The notes below the pieces were generated by a model. That model had not been told where the DNA came from, searched no databases, and was given only the letters and a program-made list of their open reading frames with translations. This document shows, piece by piece, positions 17,209-26,287 of a stretch of DNA of 50,055 nt. The stretch is from FEN-987 sp035524675 (GTDB lineage: Archaea; Thermoproteota; Bathyarchaeia; 40CM-2-53-6): contig DATKOK010000059.1 of the NCBI GenBank assembly GCA_035524675.1, positions 1-50,055 of the forward strand, written 5' to 3'. A program made the position numbers and the translations under genes. Each line of letters begins with the position of its first letter. The first letter of the stretch is position 1.

Positions 17209-17340
17209 CTAAGGTACTCTTCGGCGTATTACAAGTTCGAGAAGTCTACCCCGCTGATAGATCTTGATGATCTTCCATTCTCCGTGCACGTAATGCTGTT
17301 CGAGAAGCATCTCTTTGCGGATTTCATGCTCTAAGCGCAA
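17209..17340 (-). CDS. Possible 43-residue small basic protein
   Basis: Short frame beginning with TTG at 17340 and ending TAG at 17209. The product has a charged helix-like start (LRLEHEIRKEMLLEQHY), then strand-like GEWKIIKIYQRGRLLELVI and a basic end. The ordered alternation of hydrophobic and charged residues looks like real coding sequence, and the gap between FEN1 and the next gene is otherwise empty. No family recognised. No clear ribosome-binding site. Confidence 0.35.
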   Translation of the reverse strand: MRLEHEIRKEMLLEQHYVHGEWKIIKIYQRGRLLELVIRRRVP

Positions 17341-17450
17341 TGCGTTTTCTTTTTGTACTCTTACAGGAAAACGAATTTAGTTCTCTGAGCTACAACGTAT
17401 CAATTCGGGATTATGTTGATTGCCTGAGGATGGCTCTTTATGATGGGTTA

Positions 17451-17909
17451 TCAGGTATCGGCAAATGCCTCGTCAATCTGATTGCCTTCTTCGGGGGGTT
17501 CTGCAGGGATTGCCTCAGGCTCTTTCCGGCGATCGTTAATTGCGTAAGATTCCGGAAGGGCTCTTGAGGCAAATAGATTAACAAGCGTATTGGGGCTTGC
17601 TTCGCCGCTAAGTCGCCCTATCCTACCCTTCAAATGGCGCCATTTGAGTTGAGTCCGGCCGCTCTTAGAATTGTAAATTATGCCGAGTACGTTCGATACT
17701 CTGGCAAATCTGATTTCGCGAATCTGATGGACCGTTACTTTGTCTTCTGCCTCAACGTACATAGTGCCCTTGTCTGACGATCGCTCCGGGTAGACAGTTT
17801 CGTCCTCGTCGAGTTCAGGAGGGATGTATGATTGGCACGTGCTGAAAATCATGAAACGTCTAAAGTCGCCCAGATCACAGACAGAGTCTATGTTGACCAA
17901 CGCACTCAA
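17451..17909 (-). CDS. Hypothetical protein with acidic C-terminal tail
   Basis: 152-residue soluble protein with no family I recognise. Seen: a central beta-rich stretch (TMYVEAEDKVTVHQIREIRFARVSN, LGIIYNSKSGRTQLKWRHLKG) that could be a small RNA- or DNA-binding barrel, and a low-complexity acidic/proline-rich tail (residues about 125-152) rich in Glu, Pro and Asp. TTG start at 17909; ATG 19 codons later is possible. It is followed by the small 43-residue frame and FEN1 on the same strand. Confidence 0.5.
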   Translation of the reverse strand: MSALVNIDSVCDLGDFRRFMIFSTCQSYIPPELDEDETVYPERSSDKGTMYVEAEDKVTVHQIREIRFARVSNVLGIIYNSKSGRTQLKWRHLKGRIGRLSGEASPNTLVNLFASRALPESYAINDRRKEPEAIPAEPPEEGNQIDEAFADT

Positions 17910-17997
17910 CTCTTATGAGGTTAGAATAGCCCTGTGTAATCCGCTGTTTGAATCTGTCGGTTATTGTAAGATGTGAAACGGGCTTTTCAGCAATCAG

Positions 17998-18004
17998 TTT
18001 ATAA
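17998..18004 (+). promoter_or_regulatory. TATA-like box for zinc-ribbon/EF-1beta operon
   Basis: TTTATAA centred at 18001 gives a predicted start near 18027, about 16 bases before the ATG at 18043. Confidence 0.5.
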
Positions 18005-18042
18005 CCTTCACGCACTGCGTGTCAGCCTTCGAAGTGTAAGTG

Positions 18043-18243
18043 ATGAGTACAACAACCACTGCGAGCGAAAAAATCATCCGCATGCCTACTTGTTCTTGGT
18101 GCGCTCGCACAATATTACCAGGCGAAGGTGCAGTGAAATTCCCATGTCCGAGTTGCGGCGAAGTTACTATTTGGCGATGCGAAAAATGCAGAATGTTCGG
18201 TAGACCCTATCGCTGCGTAAAGTGCGGCTTTACTGGACCTTGA
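18043..18243 (+). CDS. Conserved archaeal zinc-ribbon protein (HVO_2753-like)
   Basis: 66-residue protein with four CxxC knuckles: CSWC, CPSC, CEKC and CVKC, so it can bind two zinc ions. This spacing and the GEGAVKFPCPSCGEV core match the small archaeal two-zinc protein family whose Haloferax member (HVO_2753) has been studied structurally and physiologically. Members are frequently encoded directly before elongation factor 1-beta, as here (18 bases). A role in translation or RNA binding is likely but unproven. GTG at 18040 is one codon upstream. Confidence 0.85.
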   Translation: MSTTTTASEKIIRMPTCSWCARTILPGEGAVKFPCPSCGEVTIWRCEKCRMFGRPYRCVKCGFTGP

Positions 18244-18261
18244 AATAGCGGTTGTAGTCAG

Positions 18262-18531
18262 TTGGCAAAAGTTCTCGCCTCGATCAAGATCTTCCCCAAA
18301 GAAGCAAATATCGATCTCAATCCGCTTAAAGCGAGAGTACAGGCATCTCTACCGACCGGATCTAACGTGCAACGATTCGATGAAGAACCAGTTGCGTTCG
18401 GTCTGGTTGCGCTCATAGCACACGTGCTTCTTCCTGATGACGCCGCTGGGCATATGGACCAAGTTGAGGAAGCTATTCGTTCCATCGATACGGTTAGTGA
18501 AATCCAAGTCGTCAGAATGGGACGACTCTAA
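18262..18531 (+). CDS. ef1b: Elongation factor 1-beta (aEF-1B)
   Basis: Guanine nucleotide exchange factor that recycles GDP-bound aEF-1A during translation. Seen: 89 residues with the compact alpha/beta fold order, VLASIKIFPKEANIDLNPLKARVQASLP at the N-terminus, VAFGLVALIAHVLLPDDAAG in the middle and VEEAIRSIDTVSEIQVVRMGRL at the end; these match the archaeal family including the conserved terminal 'GR.' segment. TTG start at 18262. It is cotranscribed with the preceding zinc-ribbon gene. The gap 18532-18739 that follows holds only a weak hairpin and the Cdc48 promoter. Confidence 0.92.
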   Translation: MAKVLASIKIFPKEANIDLNPLKARVQASLPTGSNVQRFDEEPVAFGLVALIAHVLLPDDAAGHMDQVEEAIRSIDTVSEIQVVRMGRL

Positions 18532-18672
18532 TTCAGTTACCTTAAGTAACTTTGGACCAAACATGCACCGCCGTAACCATTGATGTTCGATCTGCCCATG
18601 GCCACGCATTCAGCAATCCTTACCATTAGCTGGACGAAATGTTATTGCGCCCGTTGAAAACTAGTACAAAAG

Positions 18673-18683
18673 CAATTTTAATC
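18673..18683 (+). promoter_or_regulatory. TATA-like box for Cdc48
   Basis: CAATTTTAATC centred at 18678 predicts a start near 18704, leaving a leader of about 35 bases to the ATG at 18740. Confidence 0.4.
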
Positions 18684-18739
18684 TCACCAACCAAGTCTCT
18701 TCGACGCGAATACTAGGTCACGCTCTGGGTTTGAGAAAA

Positions 18740-20920
18740 ATGAGCACCAAGGAAATATCTCTACGGGTTGCTGATGCGAGACAGAGAGACGTTGGTCACG
18801 GTAAAGTTCGCATAGACAATGACACAATGCAAAAGCTCGGAAGCACCGCGGGAGATTTTGTTGAAATTCATGGGAAGAAGATGACAGTTGCGGTGGCATG
18901 GCCAGCATATGCAGAAGATCAGGGACAGGAAATCGTTAGGATGGATGGACTCATACGCAGAAATGCTGGAGTGGCGCTCAATGAATATGTTAGTGTAAGG
19001 AAAGCAGATGTGAAAGACGCTCAAGCTATTGTTTTTGCTCCGACGGACGTGCGATTGAGCGTAGACGAGGAGTTTGTGAGCTTCGTTAAGCGGCGGTTTA
19101 TGGACATGCCTTTCATTGAAGGAGACATGACGCTCCTATCCATATTCGGAAGCGCAGTGCCACTCATAGTTACTAGAACTCGACCTCATGGGGCAGTCAA
19201 GATTACGGAGGCAGCACATGTCCAAGTCCTAAGCGAACCGACGCCGGAGAAGAAAGGAATCCCAATAGTAACGTATGAAGACATAGGCGGATTACATGAG
19301 GAAATTCAGCGAATTCGCGAAATGGTCGAACTCCCTCTGAGACACCCTGAACTCTTTCAGCGACTAGGTATCGAACCACCCAGAGGAGTATTTCTCTACG
19401 GTCCGCCAGGATGTGGAAAGACACTCCTAGCGAAGGCTGTAGCGAACGAATCCGACGCCAACTTCTACGTAATCTCGGGCCCCGAAATCATGTCGAAATT
19501 CTACGGAGAGTCTGAAGCGAGGCTGCGTGAAATATTCCAAAAAGCGCAGGAAACATCACCGAGCATAATCTTCATCGACGAAATGGACGCAATCGCTCCG
19601 AAACGAGAAGAAGTAACTGGTGAGGTAGAGAGACGCGTCGTTGCACAGCTACTCTCCCTCATGGACGGAATGGGGTCCCGAGGCAACATCATAGTCATCG
19701 GCGCCACTAATCGTCCCAACGCAATTGACCCAGCACTGCGAAGACCAGGGAGATTCGATCGGGAAATTGAGATTGGAGTCCCAGACAAGGCAGGAAGGTA
19801 CGAAGTACTCCAAATTCACACGCGAAACATGCCCCTAAGTGAAGATGTTGATCTGAAGCGTCTGTCAGAGGTTACACACGGATACACCGGAGCCGACATC
19901 GCGTCACTGTGCCGAGAAGCTGCGATGAAAGCCCTAAGACGCTACATCCCTGAGATAAATCTGGAAGAAGAACGGGTTCCACCTGAAATCCTAGAAAAAA
20001 TGGTCGTGATCATGGACGACTTCATGTCAGCGTACCGTGAAATTACTCCCACGGCAATGCGAGAAGTCTACGTCGAGGTGCCGCAAGTGCAATGGAACCA
20101 GGTAGGTGGGCTGAAGCGAGTGAAACAGGAACTCATGGAATCAGTGGAATGGCCGCTGAAGAAGCCCGAGGTATTCAATAGAATGGGAATAAAACCTCCG
20201 CGAGGAATCCTACTCTACGGACCGCCCGGATGCGGAAAGACATTACTCGCGCGAGCGGTAGCAACAGAAAGCGAGGCCAATTTCATTTCAATAAAAGGTC
20301 CAGAAATATTCTCAAAGTGGGTAGGAGAATCAGAAAAAGCTATCCGCGAAGTCTTCCGGAAAGGAAGAACTGCAGCTCCCGCCATAATCTTCTTCGACGA
20401 ACTTGACGCGATCGTGCCAAAACGTGGATTAGGGTACGCCGATTCTGGAGCGAGCGAACGGGTCATCAGCCAACTCTTAACAGAAATTGACGGCATAGAA
20501 ACCTTACAGAATGTTCTAGTAATCGCCGCAACAAACCGGCCGGACATATTGGATCCCGCGGTGATGCGCCCAGGAAGGTTCGATAGGCTAATCTACGTAC
20601 CCTCCCCTGACGTCGACTCCCTCAGGGAGATCTTCAAGATACATGCAGCATCGATGCCTCTATCACACGATGTAACACTCGATGAACTAGCGCGTAAAGC
20701 ACAAGGATACTCTGGTGCAGATATCGAAGCGATTTGCAGAGAGGCTGCAATGAACGCATTACGGGAGGATGTGGATGCCGCAGAAGTTTCACGGCGAGAC
20801 TTCGACGAAGCCATGGAACGAGTGGGACCGAGCATTACTCCGGAAGATGATGCATGGTATCAGAAGTTTTCCAAGAGACTTAGACGAGAACGAGCGTCAG
20901 CGCCGACTCCAGTAGCATAG
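18740..20920 (+). CDS. cdc48: Cdc48/VCP-type AAA ATPase
   Basis: Hexameric unfoldase that extracts and unfolds proteins, often feeding the proteasome. Seen over about 726 residues: N-terminal double-psi barrel/beta-clam (residues about 1-180), first AAA module with Walker A GPPGCGKTLLAKA near 221 and Walker B IIFIDEMDAI, second module with Walker A GPPGCGKTLLARA near 494 and Walker B IIFFDELDAI. Arginine-finger segments NAIDPALRRPGRFDR and DILDPAVMRPGRFDR are intact. The C-terminus (ERASAPTPVA) lacks an obvious HbYX proteasome-docking motif. ATG at 18740 matches family N-termini better than TTG at 18731. Confidence 0.96.
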   Translation: MSTKEISLRVADARQRDVGHGKVRIDNDTMQKLGSTAGDFVEIHGKKMTVAVAWPAYAEDQGQEIVRMDGLIRRNAGVALNEYVSVRKADVKDAQAIVFAPTDVRLSVDEEFVSFVKRRFMDMPFIEGDMTLLSIFGSAVPLIVTRTRPHGAVKITEAAHVQVLSEPTPEKKGIPIVTYEDIGGLHEEIQRIREMVELPLRHPELFQRLGIEPPRGVFLYGPPGCGKTLLAKAVANESDANFYVISGPEIMSKFYGESEARLREIFQKAQETSPSIIFIDEMDAIAPKREEVTGEVERRVVAQLLSLMDGMGSRGNIIVIGATNRPNAIDPALRRPGRFDREIEIGVPDKAGRYEVLQIHTRNMPLSEDVDLKRLSEVTHGYTGADIASLCREAAMKALRRYIPEINLEEERVPPEILEKMVVIMDDFMSAYREITPTAMREVYVEVPQVQWNQVGGLKRVKQELMESVEWPLKKPEVFNRMGIKPPRGILLYGPPGCGKTLLARAVATESEANFISIKGPEIFSKWVGESEKAIREVFRKGRTAAPAIIFFDELDAIVPKRGLGYADSGASERVISQLLTEIDGIETLQNVLVIAATNRPDILDPAVMRPGRFDRLIYVPSPDVDSLREIFKIHAASMPLSHDVTLDELARKAQGYSGADIEAICREAAMNALREDVDAAEVSRRDFDEAMERVGPSITPEDDAWYQKFSKRLRRERASAPTPVA

Positions 20921-20930
20921 TGATTACACT

Positions 20931-21182
20931 TTGGCAACGAAAGTTTGGGGACCACGTCCACTGTCACTCACGGTAGTTGACCTCATCGGACGGAAGGGCC
21001 CCCTGACCGATGACGAACTGCTGAAAGAAGTGAAAAACGGAAAAGAGGACATGAGTTTCCGCGAACTGAACGAAATACTCATGAAACTAGAAGTGAACGG
21101 AACAATTCGAGTCTCAAGACAAATGAAAGGTAAGAGACGCATAGAACTCGTTGAACAATCAGATCAGCGAAAGCAAGATTGA
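20931..21182 (+). CDS. Small winged-helix-like protein
   Basis: 83-residue protein, TTG start 10 bases after Cdc48. Seen: helices LSLTVVDLIGRKGPLTDDELLKEV and MSFRELNEILMKLEVNGTIRVSRQ with a following strand RRIELVEQ, the pattern of a winged helix whose recognition helix would be FRELNEILMKLEV. No effector domain. It might be a DNA-binding protein or a protein-interaction adaptor coupled to Cdc48. It ends 3 bases before the reductase gene, so the three genes probably share a transcript. Confidence 0.6.
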   Translation: MATKVWGPRPLSLTVVDLIGRKGPLTDDELLKEVKNGKEDMSFRELNEILMKLEVNGTIRVSRQMKGKRRIELVEQSDQRKQD

Positions 21183-21185
21183 CTC

Positions 21186-22412
21186 TTGTTAACACAGTCA
21201 GTCGACGTAGCCGTCGTGGGATGTGGAGTCAGCGGGGCATCATCAGCACTTGCAGCCGCTAAAAACGGAGTATCTGTAGCGATCTTCGAGGAACATGCCG
21301 AAATCGGCTATCCGTCTCACTGCTCTGGCCATATCGGAATAGAATCGTTCAAACAGTATGGCCCAAGCCTCCCCTCCAGTCTCATCGAAAATGAGATCAA
21401 AGGCGCGATTCTTAACGCGCCCAGTAGGGAGCGTATAATCCTTCGCCGGCCTACTCCTGTAACGTGGGTCATCAACAGAGCGAAATTTGACCAATACCTC
21501 GCATCACTAGCAGTGAAAAACGGAGCAATCCTTAACCTGAATTCCAGAATAGATGGAATCAAACGATCTGATCACTCAATCAAACTGAAGATGCGTCATG
21601 GTGAAGTTTTATGCAAGATGGTGATCGATGCCGGCGGCTGTGGAGCACCAATTTCACGAATGATGAATACCGTCCGACCAGATGCCCGAAAATTCGTTAA
21701 CTCAGCGCAAGTCTATGTCGAAGACATCACCGATATTGATCCTGATTTCGTGGAACTATATTATGGCCAACAATTTGCCCCAGGATTCTTTGGTTGGATA
21801 ATCCCTCGAAAGGACGGCTCTGCGAAAGTAGGTCTGGCTGCTGCCGCTCGGTCAAACATTCGCCAGTGTCTTGGGAGGTTCCTGAAGAAACACCCCGTGG
21901 TGTCATTAAAGCTTAGAAATGCCAAGTACGTCACGGCACCCAACTTTCATCCCATCCCGATCAGTGGTGCGATGGGTCAAACTTACTCTGACGCGTTTTT
22001 AGCGGTAGGAGACGCCGCTTCTCAAGTTAAACCTACGACAGGAGGAGGGATAATATTCGGACTCGTTTGCGGAAGACTTGCTGGACAAACCGCCGTCAGG
22101 GCAATTCAGAGCGGCAATACTTCATCGTCGTTTTTGAAAAGCTACGAAAATTCTTGGCGACAATTGCTTGGTTTGGATTTGAAGGCCATGAGTTTGCTTA
22201 GACGTCTGATTTACGGGATGCCGGATAGGCATCTTGACAGGGTGTTTAGTATGGCAAAGGAGTTTAGAACTGATGAAGTGTTGGATAAGGCGTCCGACAT
22301 TGACTTCCAGGGGAGGATACTGTTATCTCTCGCTCGTGATCCGAGACTCCTCATTACACTTCTATCAGCTTCTGTTCTTTCGCTGCCGTCGTACGTAATT
22401 GGAAGGGATTAA
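21186..22412 (+). CDS. Geranylgeranyl reductase family flavoprotein
   Basis: FAD enzyme that saturates geranylgeranyl chains of archaeal ether lipids (digeranylgeranylglycerophospholipid reductase) or related isoprenoids. Seen over 408 residues: N-terminal FAD motif VVGCGVSGASSALAAAKNG, the family signature YPSHCSGHIG with its conserved Cys, the DAGG segment, and GDAASQVKPTTGGGIIFGLVCG, the second FAD motif ending in the substrate channel. TTG start at 21186. It overlaps the end of EtfA on the opposite strand by 4 bases, so the two operons converge. Whether it acts on membrane lipids or a quinone side chain cannot be told. Confidence 0.88.
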   Translation: MLTQSVDVAVVGCGVSGASSALAAAKNGVSVAIFEEHAEIGYPSHCSGHIGIESFKQYGPSLPSSLIENEIKGAILNAPSRERIILRRPTPVTWVINRAKFDQYLASLAVKNGAILNLNSRIDGIKRSDHSIKLKMRHGEVLCKMVIDAGGCGAPISRMMNTVRPDARKFVNSAQVYVEDITDIDPDFVELYYGQQFAPGFFGWIIPRKDGSAKVGLAAAARSNIRQCLGRFLKKHPVVSLKLRNAKYVTAPNFHPIPISGAMGQTYSDAFLAVGDAASQVKPTTGGGIIFGLVCGRLAGQTAVRAIQSGNTSSSFLKSYENSWRQLLGLDLKAMSLLRRLIYGMPDRHLDRVFSMAKEFRTDEVLDKASDIDFQGRILLSLARDPRLLITLLSASVLSLPSYVIGRD

Positions 22413-23383
22413 CTCTTGGCTAGTTGCCGGACGGCGTCGGTTAGGATGGGCAGTATCACGTATAGGTCGCCCACGATTCCGTAGTCGCTGAATTCGAAGA
22501 TTGGGGCTTTCGGATCATTATTAATCGAAACTATCACTTTGCTGTTTCTTATCCCGGTGAGATGTTGTATTTGGCCCGAGATTCCACAAGCGAAGTACAA
22601 TTTGGGGTTGACCTTCTGGCCTGAGAGACCAATGTATTGTTCTTCAGGTAACCATCGAAGGTCTTCAGCGATTGGGCGAGAACATCCGATTGCGCCGCCT
22701 ATGGCTTTCGCAAAGTCTTCTATGAGGACCAGATCTTCCTTCTTCCGGACTCCTCGACCGAACGAAACGATGATGCAGGCGTCAGACAGTTTGACACCCT
22801 TTACCTCTTTCGGCTTCTTTTCGAGGAGTTTTGTTGCCGGAGGCTTGATCTTCGGTTGTGTGGCGATAACCTGCCCTTTTCGTGCCGGATCTGGAGGGTT
22901 TTGCGAAAATAGGCCCTTGGGTACTGTGGCGATTTGTGGTTTTGATCGTGAGATGTGAGTTTCCATAAGGTTCCCTCCCATTGTTACCCTATCCATGAGA
23001 AGGAATTTCTTGTCAGCGTCTAGCTCGATTTTCGTAGCTTCGGTTACACAACCAGTTTTCAACCGTTCTGCGAGACGGGGTGCTAGCTCTAAGCCATTCC
23101 TCGTTGACCCGATCAGGATTGCCTCGGGTTTGTGTTCATTCGCAAGCTCTGACAAGGCGTCAGTGTATGTGTCTACATGAAACTCCTGCAGTAGCGGGTT
23201 GTCTACTAGCAGGACTTTGTCGGCACCATGTCTGATGTATTCGTCCGCGTTGGACTGTGTGCTCGCGAGGGTAACAAGCTCTGAACCTAGTTCCGTAGAT
23301 AGTGCTTTTCCTTTTCCAAGTAGTTCGAATGCGTGCTGCGGTTGCTCTGAGAAAACCCAGACGTCACGTTTCTCTTGCGCCAT
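22409..23383 (-). CDS. etfA: Electron transfer flavoprotein alpha subunit
   Basis: FAD-carrying subunit of the ETF heterodimer that takes electrons from acyl-CoA or similar dehydrogenases. Seen over 324 residues: N-terminal alpha/beta domain with EAILIGSTRNGLELAPRLA, and the C-terminal FAD-binding domain with IIVSFGRGVRKKEDL, AKAIGGAIGCSRPIAED, GLSGQKVNPKLYFACGISGQIQH and INNDPKAPIFEFSDYGIVGD, the classic ETF-alpha FAD motif. It lies 3 bases after EtfB. No bifurcating partner (FixC/FixX or HdrA) is nearby; the membrane Fe-S oxidoreductase upstream is the likely electron acceptor. Confidence 0.95.
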   Translation of the reverse strand: MAQEKRDVWVFSEQPQHAFELLGKGKALSTELGSELVTLASTQSNADEYIRHGADKVLLVDNPLLQEFHVDTYTDALSELANEHKPEAILIGSTRNGLELAPRLAERLKTGCVTEATKIELDADKKFLLMDRVTMGGNLMETHISRSKPQIATVPKGLFSQNPPDPARKGQVIATQPKIKPPATKLLEKKPKEVKGVKLSDACIIVSFGRGVRKKEDLVLIEDFAKAIGGAIGCSRPIAEDLRWLPEEQYIGLSGQKVNPKLYFACGISGQIQHLTGIRNSKVIVSINNDPKAPIFEFSDYGIVGDLYVILPILTDAVRQLAKS

Positions 23384-23386
23384 ATG

Positions 23387-24178
23387 TCAGCCCTTCAGAA
23401 CTCCTTCTTGTTGAAGCGTTTTAGTCAGTTTGAGCACTGCGTCTTTTGGATCTCCCTGTAGGATGATGCGTTTTCTCTCTCCTGAGCTTACGGTGCTTCT
23501 TAGAAGTTCATCCAGTGAACCATTGTATCCTAGTTCATCTTCTGTTAGGCTTAGGTCATCTGCTGACCATACTGAGGTTGGTTTCTTCGACGAGGCCATT
23601 ATTGCCATTAGCGTGGGTAGCCTAGGCTCGTTGATTTCTCTCACAACCGTTACTAAGCACGGCGTTTTTCCTTCCACGATTTGACGCTCGTTTTCTAAGT
23701 CTCTCTCAACGACGATCTTGCTTCCCTCTAACGTGATTTTTGTTGCGTACGTGAATTGTGGAAGATTGCAGAGCTCTGCTAATCTGGGGCCGACTTGAAA
23801 CGCGAACATGTCTTCCGAATAAGCTCCGCAGATAATCAGATCATAATCAAGTATTTTCGTAATGGCGGCAGCGAGAACGCTCGCGACTGCGTGTGAATCT
23901 GACCCTTCGAATCGTGGGTCAGTCACGAGAATTGCCTCGTCAACCCCCATTGCTAAGGCTTCTCTAAGCGCTTCCTTTGCTTCAGGAGAACCCATACTTA
24001 TCGCTGTGATTTTTCCTCCGTGTTTCTCCTTTATTCTGACCGCTTCTTCGATCGCGTTCTTGTCTGTCTCACTAATAACTCGGGGGACACCTTGAGTCAC
24101 TATTCCTTTGCTCGCTTTGTCGATTTTGAGTTCCGCAGTCTGTAAGACTTGTTTTACGAGCACGATGATCTTGACCAT
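23387..24178 (-). CDS. etfB: Electron transfer flavoprotein beta subunit
   Basis: 263-residue partner of EtfA. Seen: start MVKIIVLVKQV, the beta-subunit core with DKNAIEEAVRIKEKHGGKITAISMGSPEAKEAL, YDLIICGAYSEDMFAFQVGPRLAELCNLPQFTYA and LVTVVREINEPRLPTLMAIMASSKKP, which contains the ETF-beta signature region near residues 180-205. Order in the transcript is membrane oxidoreductase, EtfB, EtfA. The 42-base gap before it has no obvious promoter, so expression probably comes from the upstream gene. Confidence 0.95.
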   Translation of the reverse strand: MVKIIVLVKQVLQTAELKIDKASKGIVTQGVPRVISETDKNAIEEAVRIKEKHGGKITAISMGSPEAKEALREALAMGVDEAILVTDPRFEGSDSHAVASVLAAAITKILDYDLIICGAYSEDMFAFQVGPRLAELCNLPQFTYATKITLEGSKIVVERDLENERQIVEGKTPCLVTVVREINEPRLPTLMAIMASSKKPTSVWSADDLSLTEDELGYNGSLDELLRSTVSSGERKRIILQGDPKDAVLKLTKTLQQEGVLKG

Positions 24179-24220
24179 ATTACCTCACTGAGCGCAACGT
24201 TTCCAGAGACATTATTCAAA

Positions 24221-26236
24221 CTAATAAAAATGTGAAGAATCGATCAGATCTGCTACGAGTTCAGCGACGTCCTTCACCCTTGGCGAGGTTGTCGAATCGC
24301 TAGATGAAGCAGCATCCTCAAACATCGAGGTACAGAATGGGCATGCTGTTGCTAGTATGTTTGATTTCGTTCCTTTGGCCTCTTCAAAGCGTATCTGATT
24401 TATTCTCTTCTTTTGGTCGACCTTGTACCAGAAGTTAGCGCCGCCTGCTCCGCAGCAGAAACTACTTTCTCTGTGGCGATGCATCTCTCGGATGCTTACT
24501 GGTCCTAGTGATGAGAGAATTGATCTGGGCGTGTCGTAGATCGAATTGTATCTTCCGAGATAGCATGGGTCATGAAAGGTGATGATGTCTTCGCTTCCTT
24601 TCCTCAAATTCAGCCTGCCGGCTTTGATTAGGTTGGCGATGAATTGAGTATGGTGAATTACTTGGAAGGATGCGCCGAATTCAGGATATTCGTTCTTGAA
24701 GGTGTTGAAGCAGTGTGGACACTGAGTGATGATTGTTTTAACTTTGTATTTTTCAAAGACTTGAATCAGATCAAGAGCGGACTGCTGGAATCGGCCCTCT
24801 TCACCCATACGTCTCGCAACTTCACAGTTACATTTTTCTTCGTTCCCAAGAACAGAGAATCGAACTTTTGCGGCATTCAGAATTTTTATCATTGCCCGAG
24901 ATACGGATTGATTCCTAGGGTCGTATGAACCGGAACAGCCTACCCAGTAGAGTATCTCAAATTCCGGTTGATCTTTAACGGTCTTGACATCCAGGCCTTG
25001 TGCCCAGTTCAAGCGGTCGCTCGTTGGAAGCCCATATGGATTTGCGGAGTTGCTTAGATTGTTGAGCAAATCTCTTTTGGCTCGGTCTAATTTTCCTTCT
25101 CCTACGAGATGGCGCCGCATATCTACTATCGAGTCGATGTGATCGATCAATACAGGACACTCCTGAACACAGGCTCTGCATGTCGTGCAGGCCCATAGTT
25201 CCTCTTGGTCAATGACGGAACCGATCACTGGGTCAGATTGTTCTGTTATCATCGCACTTCGGAGTTTGAGTATCAAGTGCATGGGAGACAGCGGAGTTTC
25301 TGCTGCCGTTGCGGGACAGGCGTTGCTGCACCTACCGCACGACGTGCAGGAGTCGAAAGAGAGTCTCTCTCGCCAGGAGAAGTCACCGATAGCGCTTGCG
25401 CCGATCTTCACGTCGAAGTTACCTGACTCTACGAGCTGTCGCAGGTCGAACGGCGAGTTCAGTTGCCCAACCGGTTTTTGATCGGCTAAGAGTGCGTTGA
25501 ACGGTGATGTGATGAGATGGAATAGTTTCGTATATGGAATAGCCGCAAACGCGGTGAAGGCTAATAGGGCGTGGAACCACCAAAGCGTCGGGTAAATGTT
25601 AACGAGTTCTTTGCCAGACGATGCTGAGAGAAGAAGGGATACTTGGTAGCCAACGAAAGACCATGGAGCCCACGGTGGATTATCTACGGCAAGGCGAATA
25701 CCCTCCATTATGTAGCCTGTGACCAGTATGACGATCAGTGCTGAGTAAATGAAGACGTCGTCTCGAGAACTGGGCAGGTTTGCTGGTCGCATTACCACAC
25801 GCCGATAAATCGCGATCAGTAGTCCTGCGATAGCCACGAGTCCGAAGGCATCGAGAGAGGTTTCATAGAACAGGTAGAAGTTTCCGACGAGAATTTGTTG
25901 GTGGAAAAATGTTTTCCAGATGTCATAGTCCAAAAAGACGAGTGTCGTTCCGATCAGGAGAACGACGAAACCCACGTAGATGAAGAGATGCATTAAACCG
26001 GGGACGGGTTTCTTCACAACTTTGCGTTGAGCAAATGCGTTCACGAAGGCACTCTGGACCCGCTCGCCCAACCGATCTAGTTGAAATCTAGTAACCCCTC
26101 GGAAATACAATCTGAAGCGCCGGTAGACGCCATAAAGGAAGACAGCTGCGAACCCCGACAGTACAATGTACATTATCAACGGTGTCAGAGCAGGCAAGAG
26201 ATCGTACGTCATTCGATGTGGCAGCGTAAGCTTCAC
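24221..26236 (-). CDS. Membrane Fe-S/CCG oxidoreductase, likely ETF:menaquinone oxidoreductase
   Basis: 671 residues. Seen: five transmembrane helices in residues about 15-265, a nitrate-reductase-gamma-like heme b region with His in LMHLFIYVG and WWFHALLA; two 4Fe-4S motifs CTSCGRCSNACPA (near 295) and CTTCRACVQECPV (near 350); and two cysteine-rich (CCG, HdrB/D-like) domains, the first with KCNCEVARRMGEEG (variant of the usual CTGDPARR form) and CPHCFNTF, the second with HDPCYLGRYN, FCCGAGGANFW and CPFC. This architecture matches EMO-type proteins that pass electrons from ETF to menaquinone. Placement directly before etfB-etfA supports that. GTG start at 26236 or ATG at 26212. Confidence 0.85.
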   Translation of the reverse strand: MKLTLPHRMTYDLLPALTPLIMYIVLSGFAAVFLYGVYRRFRLYFRGVTRFQLDRLGERVQSAFVNAFAQRKVVKKPVPGLMHLFIYVGFVVLLIGTTLVFLDYDIWKTFFHQQILVGNFYLFYETSLDAFGLVAIAGLLIAIYRRVVMRPANLPSSRDDVFIYSALIVILVTGYIMEGIRLAVDNPPWAPWSFVGYQVSLLLSASSGKELVNIYPTLWWFHALLAFTAFAAIPYTKLFHLITSPFNALLADQKPVGQLNSPFDLRQLVESGNFDVKIGASAIGDFSWRERLSFDSCTSCGRCSNACPATAAETPLSPMHLILKLRSAMITEQSDPVIGSVIDQEELWACTTCRACVQECPVLIDHIDSIVDMRRHLVGEGKLDRAKRDLLNNLSNSANPYGLPTSDRLNWAQGLDVKTVKDQPEFEILYWVGCSGSYDPRNQSVSRAMIKILNAAKVRFSVLGNEEKCNCEVARRMGEEGRFQQSALDLIQVFEKYKVKTIITQCPHCFNTFKNEYPEFGASFQVIHHTQFIANLIKAGRLNLRKGSEDIITFHDPCYLGRYNSIYDTPRSILSSLGPVSIREMHRHRESSFCCGAGGANFWYKVDQKKRINQIRFEEAKGTKSNILATACPFCTSMFEDAASSSDSTTSPRVKDVAELVADLIDSSHFY

Positions 26237-26287
26237 GTACCAGCCAATATCAACTCAGATTAAGTAAAAGACACTTTCGCGACCATC

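Noticed and set aside
18535..18551. Terminator after EF-1beta
   Set aside because: Only a 6-bp stem with a 5-base loop and no T run follows; too weak to call.
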